The notes beneath the pieces were generated by a model. The model was not told the DNA's origin and did not search any database. It was given only the letters and a program-made list of their open reading frames with translations. A program made the translations under genes and the position numbers. From NCBI GenBank assembly GCA_964514385.1, contig CAZEQJ010000039.1, forward strand, positions 1 to 27,143: 27,143 bases of DNA, given 5' to 3'. Origin of the DNA: CAZEQJ01 sp964514385 (lineage in GTDB: Bacteria; Bacteroidota; Bacteroidia; Cytophagales; Cyclobacteriaceae). Shown in pieces: positions 8,301 to 15,922 of the stretch (positions within the stretch are counted from its first letter, which is position 1; every line of letters starts with the position of its first letter).

Positions 8301-8504
8301 TACAGCATGGATTATACAGTGGGTGTACCGGTAAAAACAATTACCGAAGCTGTAAGGCAACGACTTTTTATGAAAGATCAACAAATAAGTGAAGACCAGG
8401 TAGATGCCATTATATACCGGGATGAAACCAGAAAAACAGCAATGGTAAACGTGCGTGTGACCGGAACTCCGGATAGTTATGAAGTTGAGCTCGGTGAAAA
8501 ATAA
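5352..8504 (+). CDS. AsmA-like large envelope protein
   Basis: 1050 residues from the ATG at 5352; a TTG 15 bases upstream is a less likely start. One N-terminal signal-anchor helix (about residues 8-28) precedes a very long beta-rich region with no further membrane helix. The start resembles AsmA/TamB/YhdP-type proteins: an anchored helix, then ISFFETFPRITIDLEDLEL. The repeated pattern of short amphipathic strands fits a lipid-carrying beta-groove, and the C-terminal part (about 880-1045, with DISGRLSADISGK and SLGYFEIRGRQSITDYSMDY) resembles the AsmA C-terminal region. Such proteins bridge inner and outer membranes and are linked to phospholipid transport and outer-membrane assembly. No partner genes are adjacent. 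The neighbour upstream is divergent and the kinase downstream begins 109 bases later. Confidence 0.75.
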   Translation: MNKKKILRIIMLISAAGIASFLTLLLIISSQQDIIVKRVISSVNQNLTGEIRLQDSHISFFETFPRITIDLEDLELYENRNDSLHLVVHLQDLYLNFKPLALLQGRYEVRELTLSGGYVNILEHADSTLNILNIFKGDATTNSPQDSASVLNIGLEKITLKNMDIIKRSETSGLLVESFIEMLESGISYTPEHILFSVKSNMLLNIIDGLDTTFFHDKHLTLSTSLDYTIPEKQLSLAPSMLKLESGEFNIEGQAHLNDDGWIDLRMESRKKNFDIVTAFLPPEIVPAFERYDNGGEIYLFAQLAGPMLNGKLPGLYADFGCKEAFVSNKSSQTQIGDLYFEGSFTAESLGNLSTMRLEMKDFTARPEAGNFSGLLSVTNFDSPDIEMQLRSEFNLNFLAEFFELKNLKDLTGDVAITMNFHDIIDLDQPEKSIGRLNESYFTDFSIRNLSFTSPDFHLPIENLNLSAKVEGHEARIDELSLRAGNSDIRINASISDLPAIIHHTDLPIEVKMNIFADTIDLKQLTITQPEGSSGINEQIENLELLMSFKSSARAITESPYLPLGEFYVDQLQADLKNYPHRLHDFHADILIDSVDFRVIDFTGMLDASDFHFDGRLSHYDLWFQDNPKGDTRVEFSLESKLLRLEDLFTYGGENFVPEDYRHEEVSNMNIRAFAELHFDSLITSADVNIEDVNANMKIHPLRFERFGGRIHIEDQMLDVQDIRGRLGNSDFSLSYSDVLGNSADTASLNFQSAQLDFDQLFNYTPPPLDYQMTPQDHEEVFNVFDVPFGHLRVNADIKKLNYHRYLIEDFHLNARMQPDHFIYLDSLSLRAANGSISGNGYFNGSNPERIYLQPNLTMQDMEMEKLLFKFENFGQDYLVSDNISGRLSADISGKIHVHPDLVPILDDSDLTMKIEVINGQLKRYALLDVLSDYFRNKNLNQVRFDTLRNELSFSQGSLNIPKMNINTSLGYFEIRGRQSITDYSMDYTVGVPVKTITEAVRQRLFMKDQQISEDQVDAIIYRDETRKTAMVNVRVTGTPDSYEVELGEK

Positions 8505-8613
8505 ACTGAAATAATGTCGTGGCATAATGATAATTATTTCCAAAACCAATGATTGTAAGAAATCACCGGTAAGTATTCATTTTTAGGGAGGAAGTAGTGG
8601 TATCTTCAACCTC

Positions 8614-11199
8614 ATGGAGAATAAAAATCCACTTGCTCCTTCCGATAACCCGCCTATTCCATCAGACCGTAAGGTCAGGGCGGATATTTTTTTTATTTCA
8701 TTGCGACCGAATGGTGAAATTATCCATGCAAGTGAAAGTTTGGCCTCCATCGAAGGAAGAGATCCGGAACACCACTATCAACATGTAAATGAAATTCCTG
8801 CGCTTTTTGATAATATCCGTGATTTGCTATCAGATATCTCCGACCTAGCTGATAAACATAGCGAAATAATAATTCAGCTAAACAGGATTGACTGCAAATG
8901 TAAGATTTATCATCATTCTGATGTAATATGTGTGGAAGGCGAGATGTTACATAACATCAGCCACACGCAATCCACCCAAATTCCTTATCACGATATTTTC
9001 CATTCCAGTATGGAAGCGATGATCATAACAGATCATCAGGGCCAGTGTATGGATATAAATGAAGCAGCATTTGCCATGCTGGGTTTAGACCGCCATGAAA
9101 TACCGAGTCTTCACATCCAGCAAATTTTTTCATCACTACATGATGAAGCAATACAGGCAATCAGTGGAGGCGCAGTAGAAAAAGCCTATATTGAGGAAAT
9201 GCCGGTTCAGGTAAAAACAGATTTGAAATACCTCCGGCTCAAAATCACCAGCTACCAGGAAAACCTCGCTCTGATGGTTGTAACTGACATTACTAAGAAG
9301 AAAAAAAATGAAGAAAAACTAAAACTGGTTCAACAGCAACTCCAGTTGGCGGTAGAAGGTGGTGAGATCGGTACCTGGATTTACTACATTGACGAAGGCA
9401 GAAATCTCATTATTGATCAATGGTCTCGCATGCTCGGATATGAGGTTGATGAAATCGATCGATCCTATGAGGGATGGCTTTCGCTGATCCATCATGAGGA
9501 TAGGCGTAATGTTACGCAAAAGGCTGCAAAGGTCATATCCGGTGAGGATGACAACTGGGAATACAGCTTCCGCCTCAAACATAAACGTGGTGAATACCGC
9601 TGGATACTAAGCCGCGGCAAGGTGCTAAAACGTGACGATCATGGTAAAGCTAAGGTGCTGGCAGGCACCCATACGGATATTACGGATCAGAAAATTACCC
9701 TCGACCTCCTGGTTAAAAGCCAGCATAACTACCATGAGGTAGTGGAAAAGCTACCCCTTATGTTTTACCGGTTGGACAAATCTGGGCAACTGACTTATAT
9801 GAATAATTCCGGTAAAAAATATTTCGGGATTGACCTCAATACCCGGCCCGCTGAGATCGATATGGGTGATCTGATACACCCGGATGATCTGCCTCAGACA
9901 AAGCGGGATTACATAAAAGCTGTAGAAAATAATATTCCCTATCATACCATGCATCGAATGAGAAAATTTGATGGTAGTTTTGAATGGTGGGAATCAAATG
10001 CTTTTCGGTCAGAAGAGGGAGGCTGGATAGGATTTGATGTGAACATCCACGATAAAATGCTCACACAACAGCGCCTTGAGAAAATTGAGCAAAATTTTGA
10101 ACTGATCACACAAAATATTGACGAAATCATCTGGCTCAGAGATAAGGAATATTACCATATATTATCAGGAAAAAACGGGAAAAACTCAGTTTCACGTCTC
10201 TTTTCTGACTCCTTTAATGGCACAATACCAGATAAGATCCCGGTTGAAGTTGCAGATGCGCTGCTGTATCGCTACTCTGCTCCGGAAGAAAAAGAATACC
10301 TTAAGGTCGCTTTCAGACATTTTACGGAAACAAGGGAGCCAATGGATATACAGTACAGTCTGAGGGTAAATAAACAGCGATATTGGCTCTGGAACAGAAA
10401 TTTTTACCTTTCCGAAACGGAAGACCTGCAACTTGGGGTCATAAAAGATATCACGGCACTCAAACACTCGGAAGAGCAGCTTAAGTCAGCAAATGAAGAA
10501 CTGGACAATTTTGTATACCGGGTATCCCATGATCTGCGTGCGCCATTGACCTCCAGCCTCGGCCTGCTCCAAATCATTCGGCAGACAAAGGATATCGATG
10601 AAATATTCACTTATCTCGATCTCCAGCAACGCAGCCTGAGAAAACTCGATAAATTCATCCATGACATTCTGGACTATTCCCGAAACAACCGCAAAAGCTT
10701 TGAGCTTAAGGAAATAAATATTGATGAACTCATAGAATCGATCCTGAAAGACCTGGCATATCTTGATGGGTTCAACGAGGTGAAGATTAACCGCTCTATT
10801 GAGACTCCCCTGCCCTTTTATTCAGACGAGCTGAGACTTAAAATAATTCTCAATAATCTGCTGTGCAATGCCATCAAATATAAAAAATACAATTACAGAG
10901 AAGCACGTGTAGATATTCAGTTTGAAACCGATACCCGCCATGCCATATTAATTGTAGAAGATAATGGTATGGGTATAGAAAGCCATCATCACGGCAGGAT
11001 ATTTGAAATGTTCTACCGCGCTACAGATATTAATGCAGGTAGCGGAATAGGTCTTTACATCACCGCCGATGCGGTAAAAAAACTCGGAGGCCAGATCAAC
11101 TTTACGAGCGAGCATGGTAAAGGCACTAAATACGAAATCATTATACCCAATAAACTACCTGCTGCAAGAGGTGAGTTTACGAGTAGAAGCGGATTATAA
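8614..11199 (+). CDS. Cytosolic multi-PAS sensor histidine kinase
   Basis: 861 residues without a membrane helix. At least four PAS-type modules occupy about 1-620: a first weak one, one near 125-235 (SSMEAMIITDHQGQCMDINE), one near 240-365 (PAS_3 type, GGEIGTWIYY and ending in GTHTDITDQK), one near 370-490 (EKLPLMFYRLDKSGQLTYMN) and a further degenerate one near 500-620. The HisKA helix has H639 in RVSHDLRAPL. The catalytic domain shows the N box (LNNLLCNAIKYKK), G1 (VEDNGMGI), F box (IFEMFYRA) and G2 (GSGIGLY). It has no receiver domain and no adjacent response regulator, so it is an orphan kinase sensing a cytoplasmic cue. A purine-rich GGGAGGAAG lies about 20 bases ahead of the ATG, too far to be an ordinary ribosome binding site. 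Confidence 0.87.
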   Translation: MENKNPLAPSDNPPIPSDRKVRADIFFISLRPNGEIIHASESLASIEGRDPEHHYQHVNEIPALFDNIRDLLSDISDLADKHSEIIIQLNRIDCKCKIYHHSDVICVEGEMLHNISHTQSTQIPYHDIFHSSMEAMIITDHQGQCMDINEAAFAMLGLDRHEIPSLHIQQIFSSLHDEAIQAISGGAVEKAYIEEMPVQVKTDLKYLRLKITSYQENLALMVVTDITKKKKNEEKLKLVQQQLQLAVEGGEIGTWIYYIDEGRNLIIDQWSRMLGYEVDEIDRSYEGWLSLIHHEDRRNVTQKAAKVISGEDDNWEYSFRLKHKRGEYRWILSRGKVLKRDDHGKAKVLAGTHTDITDQKITLDLLVKSQHNYHEVVEKLPLMFYRLDKSGQLTYMNNSGKKYFGIDLNTRPAEIDMGDLIHPDDLPQTKRDYIKAVENNIPYHTMHRMRKFDGSFEWWESNAFRSEEGGWIGFDVNIHDKMLTQQRLEKIEQNFELITQNIDEIIWLRDKEYYHILSGKNGKNSVSRLFSDSFNGTIPDKIPVEVADALLYRYSAPEEKEYLKVAFRHFTETREPMDIQYSLRVNKQRYWLWNRNFYLSETEDLQLGVIKDITALKHSEEQLKSANEELDNFVYRVSHDLRAPLTSSLGLLQIIRQTKDIDEIFTYLDLQQRSLRKLDKFIHDILDYSRNNRKSFELKEINIDELIESILKDLAYLDGFNEVKINRSIETPLPFYSDELRLKIILNNLLCNAIKYKKYNYREARVDIQFETDTRHAILIVEDNGMGIESHHHGRIFEMFYRATDINAGSGIGLYITADAVKKLGGQINFTSEHGKGTKYEIIIPNKLPAARGEFTSRSGL

Positions 11200-11285
11200 A
11201 GCGATTACCTGTCCGCCGCCACCGAAGATTATTAAATGAACAGGCCTTGTTTATATCACTTTACCCGCTATTGCTCTCATAAATT

Positions 11286-11480
11286 TTAGCTAAAGTTTTT
11301 ACTATTCATCCTTTCCTTCTTAAAAAGGTAAAAGCCTATAGAAATTAATGATGTGAAAATCAAAGATGATGGTATCCAAATAACATCTGTCCATAACCAA
11401 CGAACCCCTTCTTCATTTCCTCTGAATGGCAAACACAGAACTAATAGAAACATTGCGAAATACAATAAATTACTTTTCAT
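11286..11480 (-). CDS. Small two-helix membrane protein related to the N-terminus of the neighbouring LuxR protein
   Basis: 64 residues: helix one (LLYFAMFLLVLCL), a short loop (FRGNEEGVRW), helix two (IWIPSSLIFTSLISIGFYLF) and a basic tail (KKERMNSKNFS). The loop and helix arrangement match the membrane part of the LuxR-type gene at 11592-12035, where the loop is IRGNDGEVRL. The stop falls just after helix two and I see no remnant of a DNA-binding domain in the 80 bases downstream, so it looks like a complete small protein rather than a broken regulator. It starts at ATG 11480, 112 bases after the regulator gene, and a tandem 11-base repeat lies in that gap. The function is not known. Confidence 0.6.
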   Translation of the reverse strand: MKSNLLYFAMFLLVLCLPFRGNEEGVRWLWTDVIWIPSSLIFTSLISIGFYLFKKERMNSKNFS

Positions 11481-11547
11481 AATACATTTTATTTAAGTTA
11501 AAATTTATGAGCGCAATTTCTCTATCGTCACCATTTTGAACAAATTA

Positions 11548-11569
11548 TTTAGGGTTGATAAAGGGTTGA
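11548..11569 (-). repeat. Tandem 11-base repeat upstream of the small membrane protein
   Basis: On the minus strand two units, TCAACCCTTTA and TCAACCCTAAA, follow one another directly, so the TCAACCCT core repeats with a period of 11 bases, about one helical turn. The repeat sits 68-89 bases upstream of the ATG at 11480 and after the stop of the LuxR-type gene. Its position and spacing suit a pair of activator half-sites on one face of the DNA. Confidence 0.4.
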
Positions 11570-11591
11570 ATTTTTCACATCTAGCTAAATA

Positions 11592-12035
11592 TCAGCTTTT
11601 TAACTTTGATTTTAAATCCTTCCTGCTTTTGATGTTTAGCTTTTTATAAATCTGGTTAATGTGTGATTTCAGCGTACTTTGCTCAATGAATAGCTCAGTC
11701 ATTATCTCCTTATTGGTCTTTCCACATTTAATTAAGTCGTACACTTCCTTTTGTCTTTCTGTTAATCCCTCAATAAGGTCATTTATTCCGTCATCCTTAG
11801 ATTGGGACTGCTCGTTAATTTGATTCGAAAGTTCTAAGATTATCTTACCATTTATATGAAAATAAATTGCAACTAATATTAAGCTTACAGTTATCAATAA
11901 AGTTATAAGGGCTGGATAGTTATTAAAAACCAATCTAACCTCGCCATCATTTCCTCTTATTGAAATAGCTATTGATGATAGTATGAGGGCTACTACCAAA
12001 AGATACTTGTGATATTTCAAGAGGATTTTTTCCAT
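11592..12035 (-). CDS. Membrane-anchored LuxR-type regulator
   Basis: 147 residues. Two membrane helices (about 9-26 and 40-58) flank a short loop with IRGNDGEVRL. A linker of about 25 residues follows, rich in polar residues (LSNQINEQSQSKDDG), and then a GerE/LuxR helix-turn-helix at about 88-145 (LTERQKEVYDLIKCGKTNKE, IEQSTLKSHINQIYKKLNIK). It has no receiver domain, so it is not a classical response regulator; the membrane module is presumably the sensor. It begins 15 bases after the end of the secreted-protein gene and could be cotranscribed with it. The base composition of this gene and of the small gene beside it appears lower in G+C than the neighbours, judged by eye. Confidence 0.8.
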   Translation of the reverse strand: MEKILLKYHKYLLVVALILSSIAISIRGNDGEVRLVFNNYPALITLLITVSLILVAIYFHINGKIILELSNQINEQSQSKDDGINDLIEGLTERQKEVYDLIKCGKTNKEIMTELFIEQSTLKSHINQIYKKLNIKSRKDLKSKLKS

Positions 12036-12050
12036 TTTACCAAATGTTAG

Positions 12051-13223
12051 CTACCGGGTCTTAAAAGGTAGTGACCGGCCATCGATGATAAGGAAATACA
12101 TACCCGAGGTCAGATCCATATCGATCTCAGCATTTATCAGATGACCCTGTTGCACGGTTTGTCCTTTCATATTACAGATCTGGTAGGAAATACCTGGGTC
12201 AGCGCCCAGCAAGTATAATTTATCCTGTGCAGGATTAGGGGAAAACCGGACCTGTGTTCGCAATGAATTGATGACATCAACGGTTATCGAAACGACTCCG
12301 GTATCTTTTTCTCCATCCTGGTCCTCAGCTTCGACCAACAATTCAAATACTGAAGAAGCACTAAATAATGAAGCATCGTTTACAAAAAGATCACCCCGAG
12401 TATTGATGGAAAAAACTCCCTGATCATCTCCCTGCAAAATGGTATAAGTCAGATCGTCGTCATCAGGGTCATTTGCCGCAATGTTGGTAATAATATCGCC
12501 ATTATTTACACGGGAACTAACCGTAAAAGAGGTATCCTTCATGACCGGCGGGAAGTTGGGTGCATCATATAGAATCACCAGTCGCGGGCGATTCTGATCG
12601 CTATGGCGCGAACTGATACGCATGGCAGAGCTGCTCTTCGTTTCGTCACCTATAATTATCCATCCAAAATTAGATTCCGGATCATTATACCAGGCGTTGA
12701 CATCATTCAGGATACCCTGGCTGCTAAAGGTAAAATCACCCTCCCCGGATATGGATTGATTGCCGCTTGGATCAACCACATAATCACCACCGGCATTATT
12801 CCATAGTTGGTCCTGATCAAAAAAACGGTGAGTCCATGTGGCATCGCCTGAAGTTTCATCAGCCAGATTGCCTTCCTGTCCTGTTGCTCTTGAATCCCCT
12901 TCCCCCCAATCGGCAAGTACACGGTGTACGGCAACCGGGGTTGGCGTATTTACCAATGTCCTGTTGAGCGTAAAGGAAAAACCGGCACTGATAATAGTGG
13001 CATCTGCCGACAAAGCAGATAAATCAAAATACACCAGGGTCCGGAAGACCTTATTTTGCTGATTGGCAGTTCGCCCAAAAAACAGGTGATTACCCTTTCC
13101 GTTCGCTTTGTCTGTTTCTGCATCCTCAATCGTATTGTTCCGGGATGGCTCAATCACCAATTCCACCTGACCATAAAGCTTGATGGTGATAATGAATACG
13201 AATAGAAAGGCAAATTTTTTCAT
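12051..13223 (-). CDS. Secreted DNRLRE/cadherin-like protein with type IX sorting domain
   Basis: 390 residues. A signal peptide at 1-19 (MKKFAFLFVFIITIKLYGQ) is followed by a DNRLRE-type beta-sandwich at about 20-215 (NTIEDAETDKANGKGNHLFF, VYFDLSAL, then NDVNAWYNDPESNFGWII). Next is a cadherin-like repeat at about 220-315 with an acidic calcium-binding type stretch (ANDPDDDDLTY, AEDQDGEKDTG). The last 70 residues form a type IX secretion C-terminal domain (VRFSPNPAQDKLYL, SGMYFLIID, ending in KTR). Expected route: Sec export, then T9SS to the cell surface. The domain order suggests an adhesin or surface structural protein; no catalytic motif is visible. The LuxR-type gene follows 15 bases downstream. 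Confidence 0.8.
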   Translation of the reverse strand: MKKFAFLFVFIITIKLYGQVELVIEPSRNNTIEDAETDKANGKGNHLFFGRTANQQNKVFRTLVYFDLSALSADATIISAGFSFTLNRTLVNTPTPVAVHRVLADWGEGDSRATGQEGNLADETSGDATWTHRFFDQDQLWNNAGGDYVVDPSGNQSISGEGDFTFSSQGILNDVNAWYNDPESNFGWIIIGDETKSSSAMRISSRHSDQNRPRLVILYDAPNFPPVMKDTSFTVSSRVNNGDIITNIAANDPDDDDLTYTILQGDDQGVFSINTRGDLFVNDASLFSASSVFELLVEAEDQDGEKDTGVVSITVDVINSLRTQVRFSPNPAQDKLYLLGADPGISYQICNMKGQTVQQGHLINAEIDMDLTSGMYFLIIDGRSLPFKTR

Positions 13224-13349
13224 GGCCCAATGTTTAGGTAAAAATTAAAATAAATTGATATATGATACTGATAATCAACTTGTTAGATGTAACTATTAAA
13301 TACAATATTTATACCGACTCTATCTTAAAGATGGTGATTTTACACTTAT

Positions 13350-14711
13350 TTATAAAGCTGGCGACAGCCGTTTATATATAAGCGAATCATAACCATAGCT
13401 CAAAAGCCCACCAATCAGATAGGTCAGCGTGGTTGCAAGATATATGCCCGGCAGATCCATGAAATATGATAACAAATAGGCAAAGGGAATATAGATAACA
13501 ATTGATTGTATGGCGAGTAAGACAGAGGCAGGTAAAGGTTTATTCAATGTATTGAGATTTGAATTGATTATCTGTACCACACCCTGAAAGCCAAAGCCAA
13601 TAGGAACATAATAAAGGAATAACCTGGCCGACCGAATAACTTCGTCATTTGAGTTGAACACTGATGCAATCTGGTCGGCAAATATCCAGCATACCACTGC
13701 TACGATTCCACCCCAGATTATGCTAAAAAGGCTACTCTGCATGATGCTGGTTTTAATTCTGCTGATGTTACCTGCACCATAATTTTGACCTGTAAACGGT
13801 CCTATAGAGCCTGATAATGCAAACAGTATGCTCATCGAAAGAAATTCGACACGTGTACCTATGCCATATCCGGCAACGGCTGTTTGTCCGTATTGCGCAA
13901 TAAATGCAGTAATGACGGACTGCGCAATGGGTGTAATCATCCTGGATAACCCTGACGGAATGCCAATATACAAGATGGATGACCAGCATGCACGGATAAC
14001 CTTCCAACCCGGGAAGTGAAATGTGATAAGCTTTTCACGTTTGTAGAGGATAAAAAATGACAGTATAAGAGTGAAAGCACGGCTGACTGAGGTGGCTATG
14101 GCTGCACCTTTCAGGCCAAGTGCAGGGAAAATGCCGTAGCCAAAGATGAGCAATGGATCCAGTATGGCATTGATTACAACTGCGAAAACCATGATAAGAC
14201 TGGGAGTTACAGCATCACCGGTAGCCCGTATAGCGCTGTTACCTACAAAGGGTACCACTACAAACAATATGGTGAGGTACCATATCTGCATGTAGTCGTG
14301 GATAAGCGGAATTACCTCTTCCGATGCTCCCAAAAGCCGGAATAACGGATCAATTGTCAGCAAACCCACAACCACGAATACGAATGCAATAAGTCCCGAC
14401 AAAACAAGGCTGTCCGTAGTTTCCCTTCGGGCCTTTTCCAGATCATTTTTGCCATATGAACGGGCAATCAGGGCAGTAGCTCCAATACCCATACCCTGTA
14501 CAATGCTGAATACCATCATGATGACCGGGAAGGTAAAACTTAGAGCTGCCAGTTCGTTTGCTCCCAATTTGCCTACAAAGTACGTATCGACGAGATTGAA
14601 CCCCACCATACTGAGTATACCCACCATCATGGGCAGTGTGAGGTTGAGAAGATTTTTCCAGACGGGCCCCTGTGTTAGGTTCCTTTTGTTGGAGGAAGGG
14701 GATTTGCTCAT
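13350..14711 (-). CDS. MATE-family multidrug/Na+ efflux transporter
   Basis: 453 residues from the ATG at 14711, with twelve hydrophobic segments in two homologous halves. The N-half begins LTQGPVWKNLLNLTLPMMVG and VDTYFVGKLGANELAALSF, the typical MATE opening; the second half has the matching QSVITAFIAQYGQTAVAGYG. MATE proteins export drugs and cationic compounds using Na+ or H+. A TTG 48 bases upstream keeps the frame open, but the added residues are not MATE-like and the frame would run through a strong hairpin, so the ATG is preferred. The upstream neighbour is a small membrane protein gene on the same strand. Confidence 0.87.
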   Translation of the reverse strand: MSKSPSSNKRNLTQGPVWKNLLNLTLPMMVGILSMVGFNLVDTYFVGKLGANELAALSFTFPVIMMVFSIVQGMGIGATALIARSYGKNDLEKARRETTDSLVLSGLIAFVFVVVGLLTIDPLFRLLGASEEVIPLIHDYMQIWYLTILFVVVPFVGNSAIRATGDAVTPSLIMVFAVVINAILDPLLIFGYGIFPALGLKGAAIATSVSRAFTLILSFFILYKREKLITFHFPGWKVIRACWSSILYIGIPSGLSRMITPIAQSVITAFIAQYGQTAVAGYGIGTRVEFLSMSILFALSGSIGPFTGQNYGAGNISRIKTSIMQSSLFSIIWGGIVAVVCWIFADQIASVFNSNDEVIRSARLFLYYVPIGFGFQGVVQIINSNLNTLNKPLPASVLLAIQSIVIYIPFAYLLSYFMDLPGIYLATTLTYLIGGLLSYGYDSLIYKRLSPAL

Positions 14712-14721
14712 AGAGCAAAGA

Positions 14722-14754
14722 TGGCCACTTTCACATGATATATGAAAGTGGCCA
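14722..14754. promoter_or_regulatory. Strong hairpin in front of the MATE gene
   Basis: TGGCCACTTTCA at 14722-14733 is the exact inverse of TGAAAGTGGCCA at 14743-14754, with a 9-base loop. It begins 11 bases upstream of the MATE ATG and 24 bases after the stop of the small upstream gene. No U-run follows on the minus strand, so it is more likely an operator or a leader structure that affects translation than a terminator. Confidence 0.5.
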
Positions 14755-14777
14755 CACAAGTTTTATTCGCATAACAT

Positions 14778-14975
14778 TTAAAACCGCATCAGCCGTATAC
14801 CGGATTTCGACGAGCGGTACATCAGATAGTTCCGACCAAAAAGCCGGATCTTTTCACCTGCAATTATCAACCCTTTTTCCTGGTTGTCCGTCCCTACAAT
14901 CTTCTCTATCAGATAGAGAATGCCTACCCAAATCAGGGTAATCAGTGATAAATAATTTCTAGTCCTTGCTGTCAT
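14778..14975 (-). CDS. Small single-helix membrane protein, unrecognised
   Basis: 65 residues from ATG 14975; the frame also opens with a TTG 12 bases upstream. One hydrophobic helix (YLSLITLIWVGILYLI) near the N-terminus is followed by a basic, mostly polar tail (GEKIRLFGRNYLMYRSSKSG). No family recognised. It lies 66 bases upstream of the MATE start on the same strand. A competing open frame on the plus strand (14735-14941) has no membrane or domain pattern, so the minus-strand reading is preferred, with modest confidence. Confidence 0.4.
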   Translation of the reverse strand: MTARTRNYLSLITLIWVGILYLIEKIVGTDNQEKGLIIAGEKIRLFGRNYLMYRSSKSGIRLMRF

Positions 14976-15209
14976 TTTTTTATACAATAATATATTGATA
15001 TAATATAAATATAGTGATTAAATATTATTATTCAAAGCTATTTATATAACTAATACGTGATATTTGGTGAAAATTGAAATGAATAACCTCAAATTTCACG
15101 TTCCGATACCAGTATTTTTTTGTTATTTCAAAGGTAAAGCAGGTTTTTAAGGTGAATATTGCCTTTTATTTACCCTTCTAATGCATGCAAGAAATACCCT
15201 GCTTTTTCA

Positions 15210-15217
15210 TATATTTG
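15210..15217 (+). promoter_or_regulatory. -7 box of the LiaF-like gene
   Basis: TATATTTG is a perfect TAnnTTTG element 40 bases upstream of the ATG at 15257. It lies in the 281-base gene-free, very A/T-rich stretch 14976-15256 that separates two divergent genes. I see nothing else there that I can name. Confidence 0.4.
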
Positions 15218-15256
15218 GTCAGCAGTTAACGACTTTTTCACTCAACTTTTTATGCT

Positions 15257-15922
15257 ATGAACTCAAGAAGAGCTGTATTAGGATTGTTTCTCATCATCAT
15301 CGGTACCATCATTCTGCTGGACAATATCGATGTGATCAATATTCGTTTGCCTTTTGACCTGTTCTCATGGAAAACTCTTGTAGCAGGTATTGGTGTTGCT
15401 ATGATTATTTCAGGACGACCATCCGGCTGGCTTCTGGTCGCAGTAGGTGTTTTGTTCATTCTCCCGGAGATTTTTGACGATTTCAGGTTTAGATTCAGGG
15501 ATTGGTGGCCTGTGTTCATCATATTCCTGGGTATCGGTTTTTTACTTGACCGTTCAGGCCCGAGATCAGGAAAAAATATGGACAAGGACATGATCGATGA
15601 ACTTTCGATCCTGGGCGGATCCAAGAAAATATTCAACAGTCAGCATTTTCGTGGCGGCAAATCTACCAGCATCCTCGGTGGTTCCGAACTTGACTTCAGA
15701 GATGCTAAGCTTGCTCCCGGAGATAATGTACTCGATATGGTAGCGATTATGGGCGGATCTTCATTCATAATACCGGAAGACTGGAACATAAAAATTGAAG
15801 TTACCTCTATCCTGGGAGGGTTTTCGGATGAAAGAAGAAAGCTGCCGGAGAACAAGGAAGGTGATACCCTGATCATCAAAGGGTTTGTACTTATGGGCGG
15901 AGGCGAACTCAAGAGCGCTTAA
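15257..15922 (+). CDS. LiaF-like membrane protein with GG-turn repeats
   Basis: 221 residues. Three to four short hydrophobic segments within about 5-100 (AVLGLFLIIIGTIILLDNID, TLVAGIGVAMIISG, GWLLVAVGVLFILPEIF, WWPVFIIFLGIGFLLD) correspond to the LiaI/LiaF transmembrane region. A soluble C-terminal domain (about 115-221) belongs to the LiaF/DUF2154 type. That domain shows regularly spaced turns: SILGGSKK, SILGGSEL, AIMGGSSF, SILGGFSD and VLMGGGEL, one per rung of a predicted beta-solenoid. In Firmicutes LiaF holds back the LiaRS envelope-stress kinase; in Bacteroidetes no such pair is adjacent, so only the family is asserted. Its stop overlaps the convergent gene by 4 bases. Confidence 0.75.
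   Translation: MNSRRAVLGLFLIIIGTIILLDNIDVINIRLPFDLFSWKTLVAGIGVAMIISGRPSGWLLVAVGVLFILPEIFDDFRFRFRDWWPVFIIFLGIGFLLDRSGPRSGKNMDKDMIDELSILGGSKKIFNSQHFRGGKSTSILGGSELDFRDAKLAPGDNVLDMVAIMGGSSFIIPEDWNIKIEVTSILGGFSDERRKLPENKEGDTLIIKGFVLMGGGELKSA

Noticed and set aside
14735..14941. Plus-strand frame of 68 codons overlapping the small membrane protein gene
   Set aside because: It has no hydrophobic helix or recognisable motif, and part of it is read through the hairpin in front of the MATE gene; the minus-strand frame is more protein-like.
14976..15256. A/T-rich 281-base gap examined for a small RNA, attachment site or origin
   Set aside because: Apart from the -7 box of the LiaF-like gene there is no tRNA-like structure, clustered repeats or DnaA-box series that I can identify.
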